Below, piece after piece: positions 33,019 to 45,948 of a stretch of DNA of 64,000 nt (within the stretch, counting starts at the first letter, position 1; every line of letters begins with the position of its first letter). The stretch is from Rhynochetos jubatus (lineage: Eukaryota > Chordata > Aves > Eurypygiformes > Rhynochetidae). The translations under genes and the position numbers were made by a program. The notes below the pieces were generated by a model. The model was not told the DNA's origin. It was given only the letters and a program-made list of their open reading frames with translations, and made no database searches. Location: NCBI GenBank assembly GCA_027574665.1, contig CM050655.1, forward strand, positions 8,737,170-8,801,169, in the 5' to 3' direction.

Positions 33019-36000
33019 GTACAGTATGTCCTGTAATTATTAACTGTGTGAGGAGTCCTTACTGCTTGACATACTGCTTGACATCGTTTTTTGTACGACT
33101 CGTAACGTTGTTTGTGGCAGGGTTTTATTTTAACCCTTCTTTATGCCTTTCCTATTTATTGCTAAATGAAGAAAAATCGAAGGTAGTGGAGATTTATGTT
33201 CTGCGGTGTGAATAGAACGAGGTGGAGTCGAGCAGAGGAGCCAAGCAGGGCTGCGTAATCCTCTGCCTGGCTGGCCCTGAGCCCTGGAAGAGGTTAGAGC
33301 AGCTTCCGGGCCTGCCGTCCCGCATCGCTGGGGAACAGGCCCCGTCCCTGCCCTGACATACCACCTGTGCAAACAGTGCCACACAGCTCCGCTCTCCTCC
33401 ATCTGCTTCCAGAAAGGTGATGCCACAGGTTTCCACTCTCTTTGTGACACTGAAGTGAGCAAAGAGATACAGGGATTCCTCGGCCCCCTACCCTGCTCCT
33501 TGTCCCCAACACCGCCTGCATTTTTTTACTCAATGGGCAGCAAAAGAAATTTTGGGTAATATTTCATCGCCTCCTTATATTTTCTGTTTCACGGCCTTGT
33601 TCATCCTAACTCCAAAGTGCATCCAGCCAAGAGGGATCAAAAGCTTTCCACACACGTAAAGCACTTTTCCAGGTGGTAGCTCTTTCTCAGAGTGCTGCGG
33701 AGGGGCTCCCCTTCTTTTCCACCTTGCCTGGCTTTTGCACATCCTTAACTGCAGAACCTCAATTAGGAGTTGTTTTCTGACAACGAAGGTTTTAATAGCT
33801 TTCTCAGTGCCATAGAGTTGTTTCCCAGAAGCTTAACGTTGGTTCAAAGAATGGCTTATAGCCCCGTGGCTGCGTGCACCCCAGCACTGGGGGGTTTGCC
33901 ATGGAGTAGGTCACAGGGCCAGCAGGGAACCGGGCTGAGAAAGAGAATTGTAGAGTTTCTGCTGCGTTCCTCTCTCTGCTGAGATTGTTTTCCTGGGTGT
34001 AATACAGGAGGGGATGATAACTTCTGGAAGCGAGATATTTCAGTAGAATTGCTTCTACATGATATAGCTTTTTTTTTTTTTAATTGTAGCACAATAAAAG
34101 TGTTGGCCATGGTGGGCTGCCAATAAATCATTCAGGTTTGAATTAGTTCACTTTAAACTATTCTTTCGATTATACAACCAGGAGTTCTTTTATTAGACGG
34201 TAAGATAATCAGTCTCAGCAGTTATGCAGCATATGATTGTTATTATCTTGTTATTAGTTCATGACACAGTTGAAGCAGCGAAGATCTTTCCTAATGTTCA
34301 CTAATTACTGGAATACTTAAAAAATGTCAGAGCCTTCTGCAAAGGCAGTTAAAGGCAGATGGCAGCGTTCCTTCAGTGTCGGGAGCCTTTGGGGCAGACC
34401 TCGGGCTGATGTTATCATGCTCAGTTTAAACGCAGGGGTAAGCGTAGATGCACACCGTAATGTTCTGAGGGTGTGCAGCAGTGCTGCACTTCCCCCTCTA
34501 GATTCCCATCAGTGGGAAGGTAAGTTGCCGTCCACTTTTGTGTTCTCTTTACTTCTGGATATCCCATCTGGATTGGGACGAATGAATGCCGGCTTTTCTT
34601 ACACGTGCTTTTTGAACTACTTTTGCTTTATTGGTAAAGGGTGATAATTTTTTCTGCTAAGTAGCAAGTCTTTTTGTGGACATGATCTTTGAACAAACTG
34701 GTGTCAGAAAATAATGTGATTTCTAAACATGGGTCTCACAAAGCTTGGATGGGTAACAAACTAGTGTTTGTTAGAATGACAGCGAGAATTGCTTCTAATA
34801 TCTTGTAGATATTTCTTCAAGAATTCTTCAAGAAGAATTAGAAAAATCTAATCTAATTTGAAATCAGCAGTTTAATTACTAACACGATCCTGTTCACGGT
34901 GAGACACTTCATGTGCTGTCATGAAAACAGACAGAATTTCAGCTGCAGTCTTTCTGCAAGGCGTTCTTCAGGAATGCTCAGTAAAGAGAAAACTATGGAA
35001 GAACCAGGTTTATTTCTGTGGAAAGAAAGGGAAACAAAAGAAAATTCCTTCCCAAAATAAGAGATTTTTTTTTTCTATGACCCATTGGGAAAGAGTTAAG
35101 AAGCAGTAGTTACCCACCTGCAGGGTGAGGGCTGTGTCAGTGTTTTGGCACACAGTTTGCAACAAGAGAGAAACTCAGACGATTGATTTTGGGCTGCTGC
35201 TTGGTGACGTGGAGGAAACAAATTGTTGGTCTCATCCCAAGTTCACATAAATGCCCAAAAGCTTACAAAAGCAGTGCAGTGACAGTGTAGGCCATACAGT
35301 TCTCTATGAATCATCATAGATACCGGTGATCTTTTCAATGAGAGGAGCACAGCACGGTTGGTCTGTTATCCCAAAGAGGGTGATGTCCAACGCGCGGTTG
35401 AAGTGACTCCCTGTATCAGAATTCCATCATAAATACCCCACTTGTACCTGTTCATTAAAAAGAGCTCTTCCTCCAGAACCTTCATGCCCTCTGGGAATCT
35501 TCTGCAGCTTCTTGTTACATCTTTGGGATAGGGTTGGATTATAATTCTTTTTGTATACATTTGGTTAGTGTCAGAGGACAGCAGGAGAGTTTACACGCAG
35601 ATGAATAGTGTCATCCTGCCCAACATGTTTTTTGTTACTTAGCCTTTCTTCTCTTCCACCATCTATGCCTACTCTTATTTTACACATCATTTCAGAGAAA
35701 TGCTTCTTGTTTGGGATGTCTGGGGCTTGATTCAGAAAGAGAAACAGAAATGCAGTTAGCAATCTCCGCTGTTTGTGACTTCAAAATCAGTTTTGGCCTG
35801 TCGTTGAGTAATTATGGAGAAAATTTTCAAATTTCTCTGTGCAGAAAAAGGTCAGTTCAGCCGAACATCTTGTGAGAAAGGCCTCTGCCCTGTGTCCGAC
35901 GCACACGTAGGTATGAAGCCCTCCGCCAGGCACATGCACACAGAGCTGCTCAGCCCCAAAGGCGAGGAGCTCCTTGGGTTTCGGAGGGGAAAATACTGGG

Positions 36001-36541
36001 GTTGTCAGAGGGCACCAGGACAGAGAAGACGCCTGCGTGCGGCTGTGGTACCTGCCGGCACCTAGGTGAGACCCCCTCGCCCTGAGCTGAAGTCTACCAT
36101 TTCCCTTCCTAAAAAATGCAGAATGATTGTACTTCACACTGCAGTTTTGCTGCTTAAAAGCAGATAAATACAGAGCAAGCAAGACATGTACATGGAGAAG
36201 GTCTTCAAAATGCTTATCCGTATTCTGCTTTGTGGAGGTTCTCCACTGAATCTTTCTGCATTCTGTCATCTTTCTTTAGGAGGGATTTCACTTTTCTCAG
36301 ACTTAACATTCCGTATTAAGATATTCCATACCTGGTATACTTATTAAGCTATAGCATGCCAAGGAGCAAAGAGGCCTCCTCCCACCACGTACTTTAAGAA
36401 CAAAACTGCGAGTCATTGTGTGCATAATAGAGACAGTAAAAACACCGTCCATGATAACCTCTGTTTTCTTCTCCTAGTCCTGATCAGAATGTTCTGTCTT
36501 GCAAATGTGCTGTTCAAATGTACTAAAACTGCATTTATTAG
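33019..36541 (+). other. ANK3: ANK3 intron, no feature seen
   Basis: Open frames on both strands in the GC-richer part (33,130-33,540) have no support. A TTCTTCAAGAA direct repeat lies at about 34,812-34,833. No exon or mobile element was recognised. Confidence 0.75.
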
Positions 36542-36640
36542 GAATGTAGTGACAGTGACAGTGAGATTGAGAGTGAGTCAAGCTCAGGTGAAGAGCAGAG
36601 AATTACTACAAGAGTTTATCGACGGCGGCTGATTCTGAAG
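36542..36640 (+). CDS. ANK3: ANK3 cassette exon 1 of the ankyrin tail
   Basis: 99 nt, phase 0 at both ends. Encodes ECSDSDSEIESESSSGEEQR then ITTRVYRRRLILK: an acidic serine run followed by a basic patch. The acidic Ser sites resemble casein-kinase-2 targets. ANK2 carries a related TTRVIRRRVFLK segment before its NIPGE motif. Acceptor tttattag, donor gtattt (weak), so probably a regulated cassette. Confidence 0.85.
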
Positions 36641-38383
36641 GTATTTTGTGATCTGCATTCCTGAGGTGACCTTGGCATGGACGTGGGTTTGAACTGCTGT
36701 GTCAGAATGTCGGTTTTGGCATACCGGAGTCCCTCTGGTAGTGTGGTTTCCATTGCCAGTATGTGTTTATAACCAAGTACTAGGTGGCCTTTTCTCGCTT
36801 AACCCAAAGGTTTACGGTTGTCTTCTGTTGGAAAACAACTGTGCTGCATGGCATGTTGTGTCCTTCACTGCCACTGTTTGGCATGGCATCTTAAAGACTG
36901 CAGCTAGATGCAGTGTGTTGGTCTGATGGAGAGCAAAATGAATTGCAGACAGATATGGGGGACTATTTTTTTTTTCCTCTTCTATTTTCTTAAAATATTC
37001 TAAATTACAAGTTAAAAAATTGCAGGAATGTACGAGTGGGATATAGGAGAGTATGAGCCACGTACTCTGGTTTAAACTTGTGGTCTTGCTTAATGTGTTC
37101 TGGAAAACCTCCTCAAAACAGCAGGTGATCCCGATTTAAAACCTGCCAAAGTCAATGAGTCTTTGCATTACCTCCAGTAGCCTTTATTTAGTATATTTAT
37201 TTGCAGATGGCCTTTATTTACAGCAAAATGCACTTTATATACTGATAACAATGGCATAGTCTTCTAAATAATTGCATTTGCCCTCATGTATATTCTTGCA
37301 TGGTCCTATAGTGTAGCATTATTGCCCTGGAGCATATCGCATAAGAAAATCATTCTGCCTCAGAAGCCGTTATGTTAGTCCCTCAGTAATTTACAGGATT
37401 TATTAGATTCTTATTGGAAAATCAGGTAGCCAAGCCATGCAGAAGTCAGGCAGCCACCACAGTGCTACTGCTGCACTCGGTGAGCTTGCCTGAGCTGCGG
37501 CCGTTACTTTCGGAAGGCCTGGTGACACTCCGATAGCACCTCTCCGTGCTGCTGTTATTGCCGTGCCTTGTGCAGAAGAGTATGTGTACAGGCACCGTGC
37601 CTTGTGTGTAACGCGGCTGGCACGTGGGCTGCTCTGCACAGCTGCTGATCTCCCCAAGGCGCGGACGCTTTGAGAGGAGGCAGGATGGCATTTCCGACTG
37701 TCTCCACCCTGAATTTCGTCAGTGTACACGTCGCGCTCCTCACCTCTACGGGCAGAACCTGCTGCCTTCCGTGAAAGGCCCTGGCAGGTCCAGGGTACAA
37801 CCCCCCCATCAGTAATTCCTGCTGCAGATGAGACTGGTCAGAAATAGGAATGTGGTTTCTGTTTTCAAACGGGGCAGGTGGCCTGCGGGCGATGACAGAC
37901 CCTTGAATGCTGCAAGAGCGTTCCTGGTAACGCATAAAGCATCCCCGTGCTGAAAGTCTTAACGGCTGCACGGTCGGCCTGTGGCTGAGGTCCCCCACCC
38001 ACTCTGTGTCTGAACTATTTGAGCATCCACTGGTTTGGAGTCCGGAAATGTCAGATTAGAAAAGGGAAGGTATGTAAAGGCAGCCTTCACGTGCTTTCCA
38101 AGCACGCAGAGAACGGCAGAGGAAATTGTTTTTAAACGTGGCGGTGTAATTTGGGGTCGAACGTCCACCAGAGCAATGGTAGAGCAGCGTACGTCCCGTA
38201 ACCCGCAGGTAGTGCGGATGCCGTCGGGGGGTGTACACGGTGAGCGGAGGCGGCTGAACGTGCTCGGTTGGCAGTGTGTCTGATCCGAACTGGATGAGAC
38301 CTGTACCTGCCTCTTCATTAGAAAATACATGTGATACTTCTGTCACTTTCTGATGATTTGTATCTCCCACTCTGCGTCTCAAG

Positions 38384-38475
38384 ACAATCTTTGAACAAGA
38401 AGAAGTGTCAAAGCAGCGAGCGATCATCAGGTCTTTAGAGAAGGAGTTGGATAGTGGAAACACCCATTTCAATAG
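38384..38475 (+). other. weak candidate exon or coiled-coil-like open frame
   Basis: Preceded by ctctgcgtctcaag and followed by gtatat. The frame reads TIFEQEEVSKQRAIIRSLEK then ELDSGNTHFN and looks helical and coiled-coil-like. 92 nt would break ankyrin phase, and ANK2 has nothing here, so a real ANK3 exon is doubtful. Confidence 0.2.
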
Positions 38476-39027
38476 GTATATTTTGATTATGTAAAGTTCC
38501 GGAAAGGGTGGTATGAAATGGTAGGATCAAGCTTTAACATTGATAGGGATCTGGGCCTGAATTCCTGCACGTTCCTGGGGGCAAACTGATTTGGGTGAAG
38601 TGAAATCACTGCGAGAGAGCTTGCAATAGCTGAGGGACAGCTCCTCGTTCGGGGAAAGATCTCAGGACATAGCGCTCAGAGGCACGGAGCAACGAGCTCA
38701 GCCTGCAGAGTGAAAATAACGCCGGTGTTTGTGCCGCCGGCCCCGAGCAGCGGTCGGGAGCAGCAGGCTCTCGCCTGCCCGTGAGTGAGTGCTGTGCCTG
38801 GCCCCGGTGCCCCTCTCCGGGGCTCACGCTGCGCGGGGCTGGCATCGCTTGCACAGAGCAGTAGCGAGGGGGCAATCGGGTTCTCCTGCTCTGGTGTTTT
38901 CAGATGCTCCTGGCTGGCCAAATAGTTGCTAAGGGGCAATACAGAGTGGGAGGCAGGGACATTTGCCCCCACCCTGTTTCTCCTGTCCCACAGGCAGCAC
39001 GCCTCCCACACGCAGCCGGTGAAATCA

Positions 39028-39112
39028 TCGAAACATAGAATCTATAGGTTGGAAAAGACCTTTAAGATCATCAAGTCCAACCATTAAAATGCCCCAGTGG
39101 TTGTCGGCAGTC
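39028..39112 (-). repeat. CR1 LINE 3' end, reverse orientation
   Basis: AACATAGAATCTATAGGTTG, then GAAAAGACCTTTAAGATCAT and CAAGTCCAACCA, is the reverse complement of the canonical avian CR1 3' terminus, whose tail carries ATTCTATGATTCT-like repeats. The short 5' truncation is typical of CR1 insertions. Confidence 0.85.
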
Positions 39113-42100
39113 ACACCTGGACCAGGGGAGTACTTACCCTATACTGCCTCTGAGGAACCAGCCCTGGAAATCTTTGTTGAGTTTGCATTCTCTGGAATAA
39201 AAAAAAAAATGGTTTGAGCATCTGAGAAACCCGGGCACAGGCTTCACAAACGGATAGCAGTGCTGTGCCCGTGCCGTGAGCAGCACGTGGGATCTGCGGT
39301 GTTTTTCCCTAGCGTATATTCGTTGCCGGCTGCGTGTTGCGTTAAAAGCTGCAGAGGTACTCACGTAGCCCGCAGGGATGAAGTTTGGTAATGCCGAGAC
39401 CTCGAGGATAAATTGCCTCCTGTGGAAAAATGACTTTGCTATGTGCCTCCGCAGCTACTGTCAGGGCCGAATTGCTTCATTACCTTTGTCCTTCTTTCCC
39501 AACTTGTTTTTCAGTGCCATTCTGCATTATTGCTAACACCATTATTTCCGTTTAACTGCTACCTTAGCTCTCTCCTGGCCCAAATATGGAGAAAAGCTTT
39601 TCTCTCCCCTGGAGGTATTTTCCCAGCAGTCTGAGGGCTGAGTCCTGTCAAGTGTTCAGCACTCTGGAGCACATTCCCATGGGATTTAGCACTTCAGAGG
39701 GCTGAGCCCATAAAACCAGACAAGCAGGGACTGATGCCCATTTCCACATGTAATAGGATCGTATTCTAACCTCAAGGTAGTGCAGATGTTTTTGTTTTTG
39801 CTTCTTTTCCCCTCTTCTCTTCACGTGGTGGATTGATGGGACAGGGCATTGAAAAAGAAACTGGTTTTTATGGTAGCACAGGAATGCGAGCAATTAGCAC
39901 ACAAGGGAAAAATAAGAGTGCTGCCACAATGTGCACATTCAGAGCCTGATCCAAAGCTCCTTTTATTCAGTCATGACAGAAATCAGTGTCTAATTTTTCA
40001 TGCTTTTTCAGAGGTTGTTAAATCTTTCATGGGTACACATTTTTGGCAAAAACTGTTCGGTAAGATACTTGCCAAAAGGTTTATGGTAGAATTTTGTAAT
40101 GGAAAGCAAAATAGATTTCTAAGTGGGGATATTCAAATCCCAAGTCATTTTGTATCTTGTACTTTTGCTATTTCATGCCGATTTTTCTTAAAGGTTTCTT
40201 TGTCTCTTTCCATGCATTCTGCCCATGAAACCCCCCATTACTGATTGCCAAGGGTTTGGTTCAGCCTGCAGCGGAGGAGTGGCACGGGAGCCTGAGCTGC
40301 AGTCAGGCAGAAGTAGAACCAGCAGCTTTCATGATCTTCTGATTCAGAGGAAACTTAGAGAAAGCGAAAATGTGGCCATGCTGTAGATGAGAAGAATTAA
40401 GGGCCTGTGCCCCATGGAAGCACATGGGAATCTGTGTATTCAGCTGCAGTCGCTCCCAGACTGGGAGAGCTGCAGAACAGAATCGCTTCACTCCCCAAGT
40501 GCCCTCACCCTGTCTCTCCCGGGAGGGTCTGCCAGGGTCGGAGCTGATACCCTCAGTAGGACAACACGGAGATAAGTGAAAACACCCACTAGAAGTGCTG
40601 TTCTAAGGTCTGTTCATCATGTTGTCCCCTGTGCAACAAGCCACAGACCCGTGACCTGCCTCCCGGTATTGGAGTAGACTCAGCCCCGTTTGCAGCAACA
40701 TTTCCTTCAGGACTCCATGGCTTGCCGGTTGGTTCGCTGGGGGTTTTTCCGCCCTCCCTACGGCTTTAGCGATACATCTGCAAACAAGCAAGTACAGACT
40801 CAGCACGGGCGCAGGCGGAGAGTCGTGGCCTCTGATTAACCAAGGTCTCCCTGAGTAGGCAGAACTCACTAATGAAAATGACCTTAATGAAAGATGTTTG
40901 TTTCTACTGCCGCTGCCACAGAGGCTCGAGACCCCAAGGAGGCTGAGGCGCAGCTGCTGTTTGTGCATTACAGGAATGTGATCTCAGGACCAAAAGGATT
41001 AGGTCTCGATGGTGGCTTCGGCCAGGAAGGGAAGAGGTCTGAGCGCTCTGTACAGCTCCTGTTCCCATTGCAGCATTGCCTCTGGTCTTTGGCAAAATTA
41101 AATATTTAGGATCTTTCCGTCTTGCTGATCTCTGCCTGCTTTTAGGTGATTTTTTCTTTAATCCTTCAGGGTAAGAGACATCCAGCCGCACCTTTTCTCC
41201 ACTGTTACAACACTAGATGTATAGGAGGAATAAAAGGGACTATTATCCCTCTAGTAGCAAAACAAACATGAAAGAAACCCAGAGCTCTGACAAATCTGCA
41301 GTGAACTTTGGCACAGTACCGCAGCACCGACTGTATAACTTCCATTATCTGGAAGTCCCTGGGAACACCCATAATCTGCAAATAACTTAAGAAAACCAGT
41401 GGAGCTGGCGGAAGACTCTGAGGAAGCTGCTCTTTGCTTCTCCTGCCCTGGAGAGCAGCAGAGAGAGGATACCAGCTGGTTTTGGCAGGACTACACTCCA
41501 GCGAGCAGGGTGACATTAAAGCACTCTGCTTTGCAAAGCTTCCTGGCATGTTCTGGGGCTGAGGCTTGCAGACTGCAGCCTTTGTATGGTTTAGTCCCAG
41601 GGATATAACTGAGCTTCCAGTAATCACGGTATTAAGTTTTCTCCCTGCCTTTCTAAAGCTCTTGGTATTATGAAAGTGATTTCGACTGGTCAAGGGTAAA
41701 ATGAAGCCCACATAAGTATGATGCAGCAGAAAGACTTTTATTCTTTAGCCGTGATGCAGATACACCAGCTTTGTGTTTAAAAACAGCTTTTGTTGACAAG
41801 GGCATCTAATGTGCCATTCTAGCCCAAAGCTGGTTTGAGATCTGACAAGTAAAACTGCCAGTGGGTAAGGGTTTTTTTTTTTCCTCCCCCAGCAAACATC
41901 CGTCTTTATAACTCCAAAGGATTAGAAACATCAGTAAATCAGATCTACCTCCTGCCAATTGTGAGCCCTCCTGCAATTTAACTACCCACCAGCAAGAGAA
42001 TTGTGAAAGCTGGATTTCATGCATGCTGACTGCTGAGTATTTACAGCATTTATCCCTAAACTGTGCTTAAAGGAGCATGTAGCTAATTAAAAACCAAGAT

Positions 42101-43391
42101 GCACCGTACCTTTTAAACTGCATTTTCTTCCAAGAGATATCTTTCAGTGCATCAATACATTTTTCATTGTAAAGCTGAGCCCGGTAACTCTCACTGACCT
42201 GTTTTAAGGAACCACCTTGCTCGTAGCAGCAGCAGCAGGGAGTCAGAGGAGCAGTATGGGCAAGCAGTATTGGCACACCAGGTAGTCCAGTGACCTTCCT
42301 ACTGAAGGTATTTCCTACAGAAATATTTTATTTCTGGTTTTCATGGATTTTATTGTAGTGGCTTTGGACATCCTATTCATGAGAGGGAACCTCTCCATGC
42401 CTCTGTGCTGGGACGTCTGGGCCTGGGTTCCCTCCTGTCCCGTAGGGCACCGTGTGGGAGCCCACTGGGGAGTCTGAGCCCACGGATGGGAGGCCAGGAA
42501 AGAACTGTGTGGCTAGTTCCCTACCTGCTATGCTTCTGATTAAAGCATTAACTCTCCAGAATTGCTGTTTCCTCCCCTCCCACACCCTTGTTTCACTGGG
42601 GCTAGGAAAACCCACAGGTTTCAGTTCCCAAAACCTTTACCCTGTCATCGCCCTCCTGCAGCAGCAGCAGACCCCGTACCGTTCTCGTTTCTGCTGTTTT
42701 GCTCGTGAGAAAGGAAGGAGCAGGCTGCCATCGCTGAGGCCCTGCTCACCGGGGAGGCCAGCCTCTTACTTCCCTCCTGCGTGTAGCCCTGTGCTGATGC
42801 TTAGGCAGGTATATAATTTCTCCTTCCCGTGAGCCATCAGCAGAGTCCTCTGGGGAATGAATTGTACAGTCTCTGCCCAGGCTCCATCTGAAGGGTTCAG
42901 CAGCCCTTTGTTCCACTGTGCTTCCTGTAGGGATGCGAGCGTTCCCAGGCCTGGGGACCTCGGCTAGGTCCCTTCAGCCCAGGGACCTTCTCAGACGCAG
43001 GACCTCACCCTTACGTCCCTGCGCAGTGGTGTCTGCCTGGCTCTGGAGCCTACCCTGCTCTCGGTGATGCTTCCTCAAGCTTCCAAGTTCAGCAAGTTCT
43101 ACAGTCTGTGAAAGCATGGGGAAAAGGCATGTAAAATAGCCAAAACTGTTTAATGACTTAATTATCAAGCAGTGATTTCAATACAGCTTTCCGTATGACA
43201 TAAGCAAAAATTCTGCACCTCAGCACCTACCATTATTCAGACCAAGGGCTTGGTTAGTGGCAGTGCTCCCCCCTGCCCTTCAGTGCTCCCCTCTGGATTC
43301 TGCCTGTTACGATCGAAAACGGAAAAGCTGGGCTATAGAAAAGACTGCAAATGGCTTGTAAACAAAAGGAAAGGTTTATTTGGTTTAGAGC

Positions 43392-44315
43392 TGTCATGGT
43401 TTAGGCCCAGCCGGCAACAAAACCCCACGTGGCCACTTGCTCACTCCTTCCCGTGGTGGGATGGGGAGGAGAAAGTATAAGGAAAAGCTCATGGGTCGAG
43501 TCCAGGACAGGGAGGGGTCACTCACCAGTTACGGTCAGGGGCAAAACAGACTCGACTGGGGGAAGAAAAATCAATTGAATTAGTAACCAATCAAATCAGA
43601 GTAGGGCAATGAGAAATGAAACTAACTAGTGAAACTAACACCTTCCCTTGCCCCTTCCTTCTTTCCGGGCTCAGCTTCACTCCTACTTTTCTCTACCTGG
43701 TCCCTAGGGGAACAGGGAATGGGGGTTGTGGTCAGTCCATCACACACTGTCTCTGCTGCTCCTTCCTCCTCAGGGGAGGATCCTCACACTCTGCCCCCGC
43801 TCCACAGTGGGGTCCCTCCCACAGGAGACAGTCCTCCACCAACTTCTCCAACGTGAGTTCTTCACAAACTGCTCCAGCGTGGGTCCCTCCCACGGGGTGC
43901 AGCCCTTCAGGAGCAGCCTGCTCCACCATGGGCTTCCTGTAGAGTCAGGACCTCCTTCAGGCACGTCCCCGTGCTCCGGTGTGGGGTCCTTTCTGGGCTG
44001 CAGGGGGGTCTCTGCTCCCCTGTGACCCTCCGTGGCTGCAAGGGTGCAGCCGGCCTCGCCACGGGCTTCCGGGGAACCTCTGCTCTGGCCACCTCCTCCC
44101 GCCTTTCTGCACTGACCTGGGGGTCTGCCTTGTCTCTCTCGCATCCCGCTCCTCTCTCCACTGCCAGTTCTCTTTGGTTTTCCCTCTTAAGCATGTTAAT
44201 CACAGAGGCGCTACTTGGTTCCATGGGGCGCCATGGCCAGAGGTGGGTCCGACTTGGAGCCAGGGCAGGTTCTAGCAGCTTCTCACAGGAGCCACCCCTG
44301 TAGCCTCCTACCACA
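43392..44315 (+). mobile_element. solo LTR of an avian endogenous retrovirus
   Basis: Begins TGTCATGGTTTAGGCCCAGC and ends ...CCTACCACA, with the TG...CA ends expected of an LTR. The middle (43,780-43,990) has imperfect ~35-50-bp repeats built on CTGCTCCAGCGTGGGTCCCT-type words, a pattern I know from bird ERV LTRs. No internal viral gene is present, so it is a solo LTR left by recombination. Flanks (AGAGC left, CAAGC right) share only 3 of 5 bases, so the target duplication has decayed or the borders are a few bases off. Confidence 0.8.
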
Positions 44316-45680
44316 CAAGCCCAATATAAGAGCTTAGAAAAAGCCTACAAACCTGATGTTATAATGTGCATATTGACAAAGCCGTGTTTGTAAGGAAAAC
44401 AGTTAAAAAAATGAACAGGGCATCACTACGTTTGTTCGTTAAAAGCAGAGCCTGGAGCTTATGCAGACAACTGTGCAGCGTACAGGCACAGTAGACAGGG
44501 ATCATATTTGCACTGTGCTGCTTAGTACGTGGAAGCGTTTTGCAAGCTTGATGCTGAGCTCTAGTAATCTCATTTCAAACATTATTTTGTTGTTAATATT
44601 GTATAACAAGTTTTATACAATGTTTCTTTCTACTTCCTCTCTGGAGTTGCTGGTTTTTGCATAATGGGTTGAGGGTGAGGGGAGAAGGAAGGTTTTAAGG
44701 GTTTTTTTGTCTGCTTAAAGGGTTATTCATTTACCTGTGGAAATGTTTTCATACGTAGGGCAGCTACATTATGACTGTATTTGTTTATATGAAATCAGTA
44801 AGCACAGGCAATGGATATTTTTGAAGCGTGAAATGCAGTGCTTGCTTCAGCACCCAGGTTTGGAAACGGGACTTCATGGGGTAAAGTTGTCAGGGTTCTT
44901 CTGGAACCTAAGTTCATCACTGCCAGCTAGCCCCAGACTCTGCAGTAATGTCATTTATTTATAATTTGAACAATAATCCTGGTAGTGGCAGTGAGTCGCT
45001 AGCACAGCAGTTCGGAAGCTGCCGTTACGTGTGTTTACGCTGGTACCGCAAGAAGCAGTGGCTGGAGCGCTGCCGAGCCCAGTAAGTCGCACACCAGGCT
45101 GCCGAGGCTCCTCGGCAGGTCGGCAGGCGTTACCGTGCCAGGAGAAGCGTCACATAAGATAACCTTTCTCTGTTTCTGAAACGCTGACAAGTCTTGTCTT
45201 TTGTGCCTGTGTTGAAGATCTTGTGTTCAGCAAGCTACAGGTCAAGCCGCCTTTTGAAAATCCCCAATTTCCCCTGCCTTATTTCGATGTTAGACCATGT
45301 CTCTTGGTGTGCTGGGCGCTGAGAAGCCGTGGAAAGCTAACGGGTGTCTGATCAGAGGTTATACCGTCATGAATTTGTGCCTTCCTCCCGTGGGACTCAG
45401 GCTGGCCGCAAGATGATTTGTTGCCCCGAGAGCTTCACGGCAGGAATTAGTTGATGAGAGCAGCGTGCTAGGCGCTCACTGCAGGCTTTAAGGGCGTTCT
45501 GTAGAAGAAAAGCACAGGTATTGGCATGCTAAATGAGCAAGGACTCTATTTGCGTGACATAAAGCCAACTGTTACATAAAGTTGAAGCTAGCATGTGCTT
45601 GTCGCTTGGCTTGGTGTGGAAATGTGTGTGGGTTTGGCAGAATACAGGCTGTATCGCTAATCTTCTAACACGTTCTCTAG

Positions 45681-45764
45681 GGTGAGGAAGCAAAAAACAT
45701 TCCTGGTGAATCTGTAACAGAGGAACAGTTTACCGACGAAGAAGGCAACGTCATCACGAGAAAA
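45681..45764 (+). CDS. ANK3: ANK3 cassette exon 2 of the ankyrin tail
   Basis: 28 codons, phase 0 at both ends. Encodes GEEAKNIPGESVTEEQFTDE then EGNVITRK. The VTEEQFTDE-GN-(V/I) motif is shared by ANK1 and ANK2 tails (NIPGEPVTEEQFTDEQGNIV in ANK2). Acceptor gttctctag, donor gtaatc. Confidence 0.92.
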
Positions 45765-45888
45765 GTAATCATGAATTACATCACCGCTCTGAGTCTTTGC
45801 ATTCACGTAACTTCTTTTAACGTATTTTCTCCCTTTAGAATCTAGGACAAAAAAAATATCGATACTTTTCATGTATTGCTTCCCACAG
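45765..45888 (+). other. ANK3: ANK3 short intron (124 nt)
   Basis: Separates two tail cassettes. Retention would hit TAG within the intron, at 45,843-45,845. Confidence 0.85.
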
Positions 45889-45948
45889 ATCACCCGGAAG
45901 GTAGTAAGACGCGTTGTTATCCCCCACGAGAGGAAAGTTGGTGAAACG
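45889..45948 (+). CDS. ANK3: ANK3 cassette exon 3 of the ankyrin tail
   Basis: 20 codons, phase 0 at both ends: ITRKVVRRVVIPHERKVGET. Related to IIRKVVRQI in ANK2. Acceptor cttcccacag is strong, donor gtaatg is modest. If the donor is ignored, the frame stays open for 19 more codons (VMEQGLPGNNSGRRGLCDY) to TAG at 46,006-46,008, which would be an alternative C-terminus. Confidence 0.85.

Larger units (their letters stand above)
36641..45680 (+). other. ANK3: ANK3 intron with CR1 and LTR insertions
   Basis: 9 kb. Holds a reversed CR1 3' end (39,028-39,112), a solo LTR (43,392-44,315) and a weak exon candidate (38,384-38,475). The remaining open frames look like chance. Confidence 0.75.

Noticed and set aside
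34812..34833. TTCTTCAAGAA direct repeats as a heat-shock element
   Set aside because: TTC/GAA units do not keep the 2-nt spacing of a functional trimer and lie deep in an intron.
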